DNA of 58,051 nt from JAWXCM01 sp034408745 (GTDB lineage Bacteria > Acidobacteriota > Terriglobia > Bryobacterales > Bryobacteraceae), in assembly GCA_034408745.1 (NCBI GenBank), contig JAWXCM010000269.1, forward strand, positions 1 through 58,051, given 5' to 3'. A program made the translations under genes and the position numbers. Under the pieces are notes generated by a model. It was given only the letters and a program-made list of their open reading frames with translations, was not told the origin of the DNA and ran no database searches. Below, piece by piece: positions 17,205-25,080 of this stretch (positions are counted from its first letter, which is position 1; each line of letters starts with the position of its first letter).

Positions 17205-19616
17205 ATGACACGCGCAACCGGTGTCTTCGCCCTCCTCCTTTTACTTGCTTCGCCCGCGGTTGTAGCGCAGCGCAATGTCGCTGGCGCCACGCAGGCCAGG
17301 CTTGCGCTGGAACGTCTCAACACCACCGGCAGTGTGTTGACGATCGCCGCCCATCCGGACGACGAAAACACCGCGTTGCTGGCGTGGCTGGCCCGTGGCC
17401 GCAAGGTTCGAACCGGTTATCTGTCGCTGACCCGGGGCGAGGGCGGCCAGAACCTCATCGGAACCGAACAGGGCACCTTACTGGGACTGATTCGCACGCA
17501 GGAGTTGCTGGCTGCCCGGCGCGTGGACGGGGCCGAGCAGTTTTTCTCCACCGCGGTGGATTTCGGCTTCACGAAGACCACTGAGGAAACGTTTGCGAAG
17601 TGGGGCCGGGAGAAGATCCTCGGCGACACCGTCTATGTGATCCGCAAATTCCGCCCCGACGTGATCGTTGCCCGCTTTTCCGGGACGCCTCGCGACGGAC
17701 ACGGGCAGCACCAGGCGTCCGCGATCCTCGCCAAAGACGCCTTTGCGGCTGCCGCTGACCCAAAGCGGTTCCCCGAACAACTCTCTGAAGTCCAGCCGTG
17801 GCAGGCGAAGCGGCTGATGTGGAATGTGTTCTCCTTCACGCGCAGCCAGGAAAAAGAAGCCGCCGGTATTACGGAAAAGATCGAAATCGACCTGGGCGCT
17901 TATGACCCGCTGCTGGGCTTCTCGTATTCGGAAATAGCGGGAATGAGCCGCAGCCAGCATGAGAGTCAGGGCATGGGCAGCGCGGAGCGCCGCGGTTCGC
18001 AGAAGAACGTGTTCACGACAGTGGCTGGTGAAAGCGCCAAAACGGATCTGCTGGAAGGGGTCGCAACGCGCTGGCCTGAGGGCGATCTCCGCACCTTACT
18101 GAATCAGGCGCTGCTGCGCTACAAGCCGGACGCGCCGGGCGACACCATTCGATTCCTGTTGCGCGCCCGTCCGCTGATGCCGGAAGAGCGCCAGGCGGAG
18201 CTCGACCAGGCGGTTGCGTACTGCGCCGGACTGTGGCTGGATGCTTCGGCCGACCGCGCCTCGGCCGCGCCGGGCAGCATGGTCAAGATCCGCGCCGAGA
18301 TCGTGAATCGCTCCACGTTCCCGATGGAACTGCGGTCCGTCTCAATCGTGGAAGGCGCCACGTTCCCGGGTGCCGCCGAGCGACTGGCTTCGAATGTCCC
18401 CGTCACACGCGTGATCGAGTGGCGTGCTCAATCTGTTAACAAAGTCGCTCGCCGAGCCATGCCAGAGGCCGATCCGGCGCTGGAGGCACGCTTCGATATC
18501 GCGGTGGATGGCACCGTGATCTCTTTTGTGCGGCCCGTGTGGAACCGCTACGTCGACAAGATCCATGGGGAACTGACCCAGCCCTTCGTCACTGTGCCGC
18601 CGGTTTCCGTCGCCTTCACGGAGGACACGCTGATGTTCCCGTCGGCGGCCGCGAAGCAGGTAGCCGTCCAGGTCCGTTCATGGGACGGGGCCAGGTCCGG
18701 AACGCTGCGGATCCATGCGCCCAAAGGCTGGACCGTATCTCCCGCCGAACGCTCGTTCGCACTCACGCAGACCGGGGAAGAGCGGACGCTGCAGTTTACC
18801 GTCACGCCGCCAGCCGCCAGTTCCAGCGTGAAAATGGGAGCCTCAGCCGTGGTGAACGGACAAACGCTCACCTCCGGCGTCTACGTGTTGCGTTATCGGC
18901 ACATCCCGCCAGTTACGCTCTACCCGGAAGCCACAACGTCTCTGGTTCGAACCGATGTGAAGGTGCTGTCGAAGCGCGTGGGCTATGTAATGGGCGCGGG
19001 CGACCTGATTCCGGTCGCGCTGCGCCAGATGGGCTGTGAAGTATCGATGCTTACGGCCGACGATCTGGCACGGGCGGACCTAAGCCGTTTCGACGCGATT
19101 GTCGCCGGAGTTCGAGCCTACAACACGCGGCCCGATTTGCGTGCCAGCTATTCGCGGCTGATGGAGTATGTGCAGCGCGGCGGTACTTATGTCGTGCAGT
19201 ACAACACGGCGGAAGGTTCGGTCTTTTCGCCTGTCACAGGTGCCCTCGAACGCATTGGACCGTATCCACTGAAGCTCGGCAATGACCGGGTGACGGTTGA
19301 GGAAAGCCAGGTGGAGTTTCTCCGGGCGAACCATCCCCTGTTGACGGCACCCAACAAGATTACCGCCGCCGACTTCGAGGGCTGGATCCAGGAACGGGGC
19401 CTCTACTTCGCTTCCGAATGGGATCCGAAGTACGAGACCATGCTCTCCACGCACGATCCTGGCGAAAAGCCGCTGCCAGGCGGTATGCTGTACACACGCT
19501 ACGGCAAAGGAGCCTACGTGTTCACTGCATATAGTTGGTTTCGCGAACTGCCCGCCGGGGTACCCGGAGCGTGGCGTATGTTCGCCAACATCCTGAGCGC
19601 CGGAAAGACTCCGTGA
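17205..19616 (+). CDS. Exported PIG-L family deacetylase with C-terminal GATase1-like domain
   Basis: An 803-residue protein with a signal peptide at about 1-21. The PIG-L/LmbE zinc motif AHPDDE is at 49-54 and the second metal block DGHGQHQ near 170, so it should hydrolyse an N-acetyl group from a sugar or sugar-like substrate. A central NPCBM/Ig-like region follows (about 330-580). The C-terminal 220 residues resemble a glutamine-amidotransferase-like Rossmann domain (SRFDAIVAGVRAYNTRPDL) without an evident catalytic Cys. Start ATG 17205 follows the signal peptide. The next two genes (small membrane protein and symporter) are directly adjacent, so its product may be imported by that symporter. 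Confidence 0.85.
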   Translation: MTRATGVFALLLLLASPAVVAQRNVAGATQARLALERLNTTGSVLTIAAHPDDENTALLAWLARGRKVRTGYLSLTRGEGGQNLIGTEQGTLLGLIRTQELLAARRVDGAEQFFSTAVDFGFTKTTEETFAKWGREKILGDTVYVIRKFRPDVIVARFSGTPRDGHGQHQASAILAKDAFAAAADPKRFPEQLSEVQPWQAKRLMWNVFSFTRSQEKEAAGITEKIEIDLGAYDPLLGFSYSEIAGMSRSQHESQGMGSAERRGSQKNVFTTVAGESAKTDLLEGVATRWPEGDLRTLLNQALLRYKPDAPGDTIRFLLRARPLMPEERQAELDQAVAYCAGLWLDASADRASAAPGSMVKIRAEIVNRSTFPMELRSVSIVEGATFPGAAERLASNVPVTRVIEWRAQSVNKVARRAMPEADPALEARFDIAVDGTVISFVRPVWNRYVDKIHGELTQPFVTVPPVSVAFTEDTLMFPSAAAKQVAVQVRSWDGARSGTLRIHAPKGWTVSPAERSFALTQTGEERTLQFTVTPPAASSSVKMGASAVVNGQTLTSGVYVLRYRHIPPVTLYPEATTSLVRTDVKVLSKRVGYVMGAGDLIPVALRQMGCEVSMLTADDLARADLSRFDAIVAGVRAYNTRPDLRASYSRLMEYVQRGGTYVVQYNTAEGSVFSPVTGALERIGPYPLKLGNDRVTVEESQVEFLRANHPLLTAPNKITAADFEGWIQERGLYFASEWDPKYETMLSTHDPGEKPLPGGMLYTRYGKGAYVFTAYSWFRELPAGVPGAWRMFANILSAGKTP

Positions 19617-19621
19617 GTTTT

Positions 19622-19759
19622 ATGTCCAGGCCGGAGCACCATGACGAAGAGCCGCCTCCCATTCTCGGCACCTGGAATCGACTTTATGCTGTCGTAATCG
19701 GCTGGATTATCGTTGTTATCTCTTTGTTCTACTGGTTCACAAGGTCGTGGAATCGCTGA
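19622..19759 (+). CDS. Symporter-associated small membrane protein
   Basis: A 45-residue protein: a short acidic head (HHDEEPPPILGTWNRLY) then one hydrophobic helix (AVVIGWIIVVISLFYWFT). The stop is directly followed by the ATG of the Na+/solute symporter. Small single-helix proteins with the PPxLGTWxRLY pattern are often found immediately before SSS-family symporters, so I infer an accessory subunit. GTG 19613, which overlaps the PIG-L stop as GTGA and has GGAAAG five bases before it, is an alternative start adding three residues. Confidence 0.7.
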   Translation: MSRPEHHDEEPPPILGTWNRLYAVVIGWIIVVISLFYWFTRSWNR

Positions 19760-21406
19760 ATGCATCCTCTTGACTGGTTTGTTCTGGTTGCTGCATTTGC
19801 CTTCTTCACCTTGTATGGCCTCTGGCGAGGCCGTGGCTCGAACACCGTAAACTCATACCTGCTCGCGGGCAAGACCATGCCGTGGTACGCCATGGGCCTG
19901 TCCATCATGGCGACCCAGGCCAGCGCCATCACATTCATCTCGACGACCGGGCTCGGGTACACCGACGGCATGAGATTTGTGCAGTTCTACTTCGGACTGC
20001 CGTTCGCGATGGTGGCTATTGCGGCCTTCGCCGTGCCCGCATTCCATCGATCCGGAGTCTACACCGCCTACGAGTTCCTGGAGCGGCGCTTCGATTCCCG
20101 GACGCGCATCCTGGTCAGCATCATATTTCTGATTCAGCGCGGCCTCGCGGTAGGTGTCGCGCTGTATGCACCCGCGGTTGTGCTGACCGTCATCTTCGGA
20201 TGGCCAGACCGGTACACCACGCTGATACTCGGGTCGGTGGTGATGGTATACACCGTGCTCGGCGGTATTAAGGCCGTGACGTGGAGCGACATGCAGCAGA
20301 TGCTCGTCATGATGGCGGGGCTTGTCACGGCGCTCGTGATGGCCGTGGTCCTGCTGCCTGGCAATACCAGCTTTTTCGACGCGCTCGCGCTTGCCGGGGC
20401 CACCGGGCGGCTCAATCCTGTGGTGCTTGAGTTCAGCTGGACGGATCGCTACAACCTGTTCAGCGGGTTGATCGGAGGGTGCTTCCTCGCGCTTGCTTAC
20501 TTTGGAACCGATCAGAGCCAGGTGCAGCGGTATCTCACCGGCAAGTCGATCGGCGAGAGCCGGCTGAGCCTGCTGTTCAACGGCATGTTAAAGGTGCCCA
20601 TGCAGTTCCTCATCCTGCTTACGGGCGTGGTGGTCTTCGTCTTCTTCACGTTTGAAAAACCGCCTGTGATCTTCGACCGGACTGCTTACGAGCAGGCGCA
20701 GAAGAAGCCTGGGTGGAGCGCCATAGAGCAGCGCTACGACGCCGCCTATGACCAGCGCCGCACCGCCGCGCGCAGCTACATCGCCTCGCATTCGGAAGAA
20801 GACTTACTCGCGTACCGGTCCGCAAACAAGGCGGTAGAAGCGGTTCGTAAGGACGCGGGCGCCGAGGACACCAATTACATATTCCTCAGTTTCGTCACGC
20901 GCTACATGCCCGCCGGGGTCGTGGGCCTGATTCTTGCCGCGATCTTCGCCGCGGCCATGTCCACCGTCTCGGGTGAGGTGAACTCTTTGGCCACAGTCAG
21001 CACAATCGATCTGTATCAGCGGTATTTCAAACGCGACGCTTCGGACGGACACTATCTGCTTGCCTCGAAGCTGTTCACCGCATTCTGGTGCGGCTACGCG
21101 ATTCTGACGGCGCAGTTCGGGGCGAGCCTCGGTTCGCTGATTGAGGCCGTGAACCGGCTGGGCTCGTTCTTCTACGGAGGGATGCTGGGGGTTTTCGTGC
21201 TGGCGTTCTTCTTCCCGCGCGTGGGGGCAACGGCGGCCTTTACGGCGGTGCTGGTGGGAGAAGCGGCCATTTTCGGGGCGGCCGCGTTCACCAGTATCTT
21301 CTTTCTCTGGTACAACGTGATCGGCGCTCTGGTGGTGATTGTGACGGGCAACCTGCTTTCGCTGGCTGCCCCGCGCACTGTTCCACCAAAGCCCGCTATT
21401 TCTTAG
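19760..21406 (+). CDS. Sodium/solute symporter (SSS family)
   Basis: A 548-residue membrane protein with the LeuT-type SSS fold. TM1 begins WFVLVAAFAFFTLYGLW; the conserved LAGKTMPWYAMGLSIMATQASAITFIS block (TM2) and the GGIKAVTWSDMQQMLVMM block are present. A cytoplasmic insertion rich in charged residues lies around 300-365. Substrates in this family include sugars, sialic acid, amino acids and carboxylates. The upstream PIG-L deacetylase suggests a deacetylated sugar, which is inference only. It ends 11 bases inside the convergent DUF1080 gene. Confidence 0.9.
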   Translation: MHPLDWFVLVAAFAFFTLYGLWRGRGSNTVNSYLLAGKTMPWYAMGLSIMATQASAITFISTTGLGYTDGMRFVQFYFGLPFAMVAIAAFAVPAFHRSGVYTAYEFLERRFDSRTRILVSIIFLIQRGLAVGVALYAPAVVLTVIFGWPDRYTTLILGSVVMVYTVLGGIKAVTWSDMQQMLVMMAGLVTALVMAVVLLPGNTSFFDALALAGATGRLNPVVLEFSWTDRYNLFSGLIGGCFLALAYFGTDQSQVQRYLTGKSIGESRLSLLFNGMLKVPMQFLILLTGVVVFVFFTFEKPPVIFDRTAYEQAQKKPGWSAIEQRYDAAYDQRRTAARSYIASHSEEDLLAYRSANKAVEAVRKDAGAEDTNYIFLSFVTRYMPAGVVGLILAAIFAAAMSTVSGEVNSLATVSTIDLYQRYFKRDASDGHYLLASKLFTAFWCGYAILTAQFGASLGSLIEAVNRLGSFFYGGMLGVFVLAFFFPRVGATAAFTAVLVGEAAIFGAAAFTSIFFLWYNVIGALVVIVTGNLLSLAAPRTVPPKPAIS

Positions 21407-22565
21407 GGAAATTCGGATCGGCTTTCACCTTTTCGATCTGCTTCAGGTGGCGTTCGGTGTGCGCCGGAATGGTGTGCATTGCCTGATAGACCGTTACAGT
21501 GCCGCCTCCCCAGTTCGCCCAGGAGCGCGTCAGCGGCTCTTTCGTGGTCAACAGCCACTGCATCATTGCGTCGCGACGTGTTCGAAATTCATTGGTCAAT
21601 TCCATGCCGGGCTGCCACTTGCCGGTCGGCCTGATTTCTGGCGGAGCCTTAGCCGGAGTGGCGGGATTCGCCATGTTCGCGACCAGTTGTTCGGTAGTGA
21701 GCTTCATGTCGGCGGGCTTCGGCAGGGATCGCGCGACGAAGCGGTTCGCGTAGCTAAACAGGAACGGTTCTGTGTGAGTCAGATGCTCCACCACCTCGGC
21801 AACGGACCATTTGTCGGGCGCCGGTTTGAACTTCCACTGCGCATCGCTGAGTCCGTCAACGGCGTCCAGTATCTGCTTGCGAGTGGAATGGAAGTAGCTG
21901 AGCAGGCGGTCGCGCTCACCCTGCGTCATCGGCACCGGGCTCTTGTCAGTGGGTGTGACGGATATTTCTTTGAAATAGACCTTCGACGCGCCGTCGTGAT
22001 TCTGAAGTCCGATATAGCCGAAGTCTGGCCTGGGGCCGCGGATCGGTTCAAACCACATCTTGCGCTCAGGCACAGCGCCTTTGCCGTCGAACTCGTTCAC
22101 CACTTCGCCGTTCAGAGTGACGCGCGTCATGGCGCCGTCGAACTGAATGTCCATGGTGTTCCATTCATTGGCTGGTTTCTGGGCTTTTTTCACAGCGCGG
22201 CTGAGCGAATAGAGAGCTCCCGTCATGTGCCACTCGTCGCCTGACGCGTCGATCTGGACCTCATAGCCGTTGTGAACGCCATACCAGGGATCGGGCGGAG
22301 GTTCAGGGAGTCGAACCACGACGCCTGAGTTGTCCCTCGCTCCGGTGGTCTTGAAAACTACCCGGAGAGTCTCGTTGCCGATCTTCCTCCCGTTGTAGAA
22401 AAGCAGGCCCATTCCGCCTTCCGTTTTCAACAGACCATCTTCAATTACGAAGCGTCCGGGGCCGGTCATCGACCAGCCATCGAGGGTCTTACCGTTAAAG
22501 AGCTGAACCGGCTGAGCGTAGAGCAGGGCGCAGGGGAGGAACCATGCGAAGAGGCGTATCTTCAT
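21396..22565 (-). CDS. DUF1080 (3-keto-disaccharide hydrolase-like)/DinB fusion
   Basis: A 389-residue exported protein. Residues 18-208 form a DUF1080 concanavalin-like domain (LFNGKTLDGWSMTG, DNSGVVVRLPEPP, YIGLQNHDGASKVYFKEI), which binds or cleaves glycosides in characterised relatives. Residues about 215-385 form a DinB/YfiT-type four-helix bundle (LSYFHSTRKQILDAVDGLSDAQWKFKPAP, WSVAEVVEHLTHTE, HTERHLKQIEKV) with the three metal-binding histidines apparently kept (H262 region, H372, H376 by count). The combination is unusual because DinB proteins are normally cytosolic and separate. The frame is continuous across the join. Confidence 0.8.
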   Translation of the reverse strand: MKIRLFAWFLPCALLYAQPVQLFNGKTLDGWSMTGPGRFVIEDGLLKTEGGMGLLFYNGRKIGNETLRVVFKTTGARDNSGVVVRLPEPPPDPWYGVHNGYEVQIDASGDEWHMTGALYSLSRAVKKAQKPANEWNTMDIQFDGAMTRVTLNGEVVNEFDGKGAVPERKMWFEPIRGPRPDFGYIGLQNHDGASKVYFKEISVTPTDKSPVPMTQGERDRLLSYFHSTRKQILDAVDGLSDAQWKFKPAPDKWSVAEVVEHLTHTEPFLFSYANRFVARSLPKPADMKLTTEQLVANMANPATPAKAPPEIRPTGKWQPGMELTNEFRTRRDAMMQWLLTTKEPLTRSWANWGGGTVTVYQAMHTIPAHTERHLKQIEKVKADPNFPKK

Positions 22566-22662
22566 GATTCCTGAGTGTATCGCGTATGCGCCGCCGGTTC
22601 GAGTCCCCCCATGTGCGGGCGTTGGAACGGTAACAGAATAGGCGTCTTCAGTCCTGCGGTGG

Positions 22663-22691
22663 CAATAGTACTACATCGCTTAGTACTATTG
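22663..22691. promoter_or_regulatory. Perfect 10-bp inverted repeat upstream of first astacin gene
   Basis: CAATAGTACT (22663-22672) and AGTACTATTG (22682-22691) are exact complements with a nine-base spacer, in an AT-rich stretch between the divergent DUF1080 and astacin genes. It is followed by ATTTTAATAATT. It may be an operator, or, as RNA, a stem followed by a U-rich segment. A second partial copy of the AGTAC motif (GTAGTACCGTAGATAC) lies about 15 bases further on. Confidence 0.45.
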
Positions 22692-22799
22692 ATTTTAATA
22701 ATTCACGTAGTACCGTAGATACTGAAGTTTACATCCTGTCGGAGAAACGCCCGAGTCACTCACGCGACGTGTGTGCCCGGAGCTAATCAGGAGAGATGC

Positions 22800-24854
22800 G
22801 TGCATAAATACCTGCTGCTTCTTATGCCGTTCGTGTGCGCGAACGGATGGGGAGCCCCGCAACCGAAAGCCCCTGGAACAAATCTGCCCGATTCCATCAC
22901 GGCGATTGAGCCAGTGGAAGCCACCCCGGACTCCGCTGGTTTCTACCGCCTCCCGGCCCTGAATTCCGACAACGTTCCGGGCCATATTCTTACTCAGGAC
23001 GGCTCTACCGTGCTGTTGCTCCGCTTCAGCCGCCCGGGCGCCGCAGCCTTACGAATTCATCTGGAAGACATTCACCTGCCCGAAGGCGCGGCACTCTTTG
23101 TGTACTCGCTGGATGCCAGCGGCCGGGTGACCGCGGAGACCTTCGCGGCAGGAAATCAATCGGACTACTGGAGCCCGTCACTTCGTGGCGACACGGTTTT
23201 TGTCGAGGTCGTCTGGCTGAACGAGATCCCCGGTGATGTGCCCTTTCGAGTCACTGCGCTGCGGGACTCCGACGCTGCGGACGAGCCACAATTTCGTTCT
23301 TCGGGCGACGTTCAGACCGGCATGTACCGCGGTCGGCAGGTGAGCTGGACAACTGCGAACGGTCTGGCGTTGACGGAAGCGGACATCGTTCTCGGTTCCG
23401 CTGAGGAGATGAAAGGTGTAACGGGTAAAGAAGATGCGCGCCGTGATGGCGTGGGCATTAGCGGCTCGTTTTATCGCTGGCCTAACGGCGTGATTCCCTA
23501 TGTCCTGCCAGCTGGATTCCCCAGCCCCGAGCGCATCACCAATGCCATCGATCACTGGAACACCCATCTGGCCGGGGTAATCAGGCTGGTACCTCGTACT
23601 ACCGAACGAAACTACATTCTCTTTGCGGCATCGGGCGGGTGCGCGGCGATGGTGGGAATGGTGGGAATCGGTGCGCAGCCCGTATATCTGCCAGGCGGCT
23701 GCCCAACTGGCAGCGCCATCCACGAGATTGGCCACGCGGTTGGACTCTGGCATGAGCAGTCACGGGAGGACCGCAATGCGCATGTCCGTGTGCTCTGGGA
23801 AAACATCTCTCTGGTGGCCGCCTACAACTTCAATCAGAACATCTACAACGGCCAGGACCTGGGCTCTTATGACTTCAATTCGATCATGCACTATAGCAAT
23901 TACTCCTTCAGTGCGAACGGCAGGCCGACGATTGAGACCATTCCGGCTGGCATTCCGATTGGACAACGGGTCGGGCTTTCGACCGGAGATATCGCTGCGG
24001 TCCGTGCGATGTACGGTGCTCTCCCGGTGGCCGCCGCGCCGCCGACTCCGGCTCCGGTACCAACACCTGCTCCAGTACCAACACCTGCTCCGGCACCGGT
24101 ACCAGTGCCTGTGCCGCCCCCTCCCGCTACTGTGACGGTGACCCTGCGGACCAACCCCACGGGCCAGACGATTCGGGTTGACGGGGTGTCCTGGACGGCG
24201 CCGCAATCTGTGGAGTGGACGATTGGAAGTACCCACAACGTGGAGGCCGTAACGCCGATTGCGGGCTCCACCGTTTTTCAATTCGCGTCCTGGAGCGACG
24301 GCGGACCGCAAGCCCATACCGTCACTGCCAGCTCCGGCGTCAAGATGCTGAAGGCCGATTACACAATCAGTCACAAAGTGACGGCGGCGGCCTATGCCGC
24401 CTCAGCCGGAAGTGTGACGGTCGCGCCAGAGTCGCCGACCCAGCTCTACGCTGCGAACACGTCGCTGGCCCTGTCCGTGACTCCGGCCACCGGATACTGC
24501 TTCTCTTCATGGACAGGTCTGCTGGCGGGCACCCCTCCGACGACCACTGTGACGGTAAGCGCTCCTCTCAGCCTGACCGCCAATTTTGTTCCGGGCAGCG
24601 TGACGATCTCAGGTCAGCTCCACTTTGCACCATCTGACGGGGAAACGTTCGCGATTCCCGTTATCTCCTCTGCCGGGTTGTGTGGGTGGAGCGTGAGCTC
24701 TTACTCGACCTGGCTGACGGTTACTTCCGGACCCCGTGGCATTGGTAGCGGCGCAGTGAACGTTAGTGTCGCTCCAAACACCAGTGGCCTGATGCGATCT
24801 GCCGTGCTGCTAATCGGCAATCGCGGCTACGTTGTGAGTCAGGCTGCATACTAA
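22800..24854 (+). CDS. Secreted astacin-like (M12A) metalloprotease
   Basis: A 684-residue protein that starts at GTG 22800 behind a strong AGGAGA; an ATG four bases earlier meets a stop after three codons. Signal peptide at 1-20. An N-terminal beta domain (about 25-190) precedes the astacin domain, with HEIGHAVGLWHE at 308-319 (three His ligands) and the Met-turn SIMHYS around 361-366. A proline-rich linker of repeated PTPAPV units (about 415-445) leads to beta-repeat domains and a C-terminal BACON-like domain. It should be exported and act as a zinc endopeptidase. It is a close paralogue of the next gene. Confidence 0.9.
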   Translation: MHKYLLLLMPFVCANGWGAPQPKAPGTNLPDSITAIEPVEATPDSAGFYRLPALNSDNVPGHILTQDGSTVLLLRFSRPGAAALRIHLEDIHLPEGAALFVYSLDASGRVTAETFAAGNQSDYWSPSLRGDTVFVEVVWLNEIPGDVPFRVTALRDSDAADEPQFRSSGDVQTGMYRGRQVSWTTANGLALTEADIVLGSAEEMKGVTGKEDARRDGVGISGSFYRWPNGVIPYVLPAGFPSPERITNAIDHWNTHLAGVIRLVPRTTERNYILFAASGGCAAMVGMVGIGAQPVYLPGGCPTGSAIHEIGHAVGLWHEQSREDRNAHVRVLWENISLVAAYNFNQNIYNGQDLGSYDFNSIMHYSNYSFSANGRPTIETIPAGIPIGQRVGLSTGDIAAVRAMYGALPVAAAPPTPAPVPTPAPVPTPAPAPVPVPVPPPPATVTVTLRTNPTGQTIRVDGVSWTAPQSVEWTIGSTHNVEAVTPIAGSTVFQFASWSDGGPQAHTVTASSGVKMLKADYTISHKVTAAAYAASAGSVTVAPESPTQLYAANTSLALSVTPATGYCFSSWTGLLAGTPPTTTVTVSAPLSLTANFVPGSVTISGQLHFAPSDGETFAIPVISSAGLCGWSVSSYSTWLTVTSGPRGIGSGAVNVSVAPNTSGLMRSAVLLIGNRGYVVSQAAY

Positions 24855-24863
24855 GTAAATCTG

Positions 24864-24898
24864 AGAGGGCGGCCCTGGTACGCCGCCCTCTGCCTTAG
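24864..24898 (+). terminator. Terminator-like hairpin after first astacin gene
   Basis: A perfect 10-bp stem (AGAGGGCGGC with GCCGCCCTCT) with an 8-base loop begins 10 bases after the stop. The following tract (GCCTTAG) is poor in T, so it may terminate weakly or act as a 3'-end stabiliser. Confidence 0.6.
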
Positions 24899-25015
24899 TA
24901 CCACCACCTCCTTCCACCCAGGGCGATTACCCCACCTTGATCTTTCTCAGCCCCACCCCATAAAAGCCCCAAACCTATATTGGCGGGCTATCTAATCCAT
25001 CACAGTTAAGCCGAT

Positions 25016-25079
25016 AATTCTCCTGAAGCCGCAATTTACCAGGCGTTTGAGCTATTCCCAGGAATGGCTCAGGAGAATT
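25016..25079 (+). promoter_or_regulatory. RBS-sequestering stem in the 5' UTR of the second astacin gene
   Basis: AATTCTCCTGA (25016-25026) is an exact 11-base complement of TCAGGAGAATT (25069-25079), which contains the AGGAGA ribosome-binding site just before ATG 25081. The loop holds a second hairpin, GAGCTATTCC with GGAATGGCTC (25049-25070), whose 3' end shares bases 25069-25070 with the outer stem, so the two may compete. This layout is that of a translational switch: RNA thermometer, riboswitch or protein-controlled leader. I recognise no named riboswitch class. Confidence 0.6.
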
Positions 25080-25080
25080 C

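Noticed and set aside
22600..22640. GGTTCGAGTCC, which looks like a tRNA T-loop
   Set aside because: The flanking bases do not form a T stem (two mismatches in five pairs), and no acceptor, D or anticodon arm can be found upstream.
24054..24115. Short sequence repeats as a possible CRISPR or satellite
   Set aside because: They are in-frame codon repeats of the PTPAPV linker in the astacin protein.
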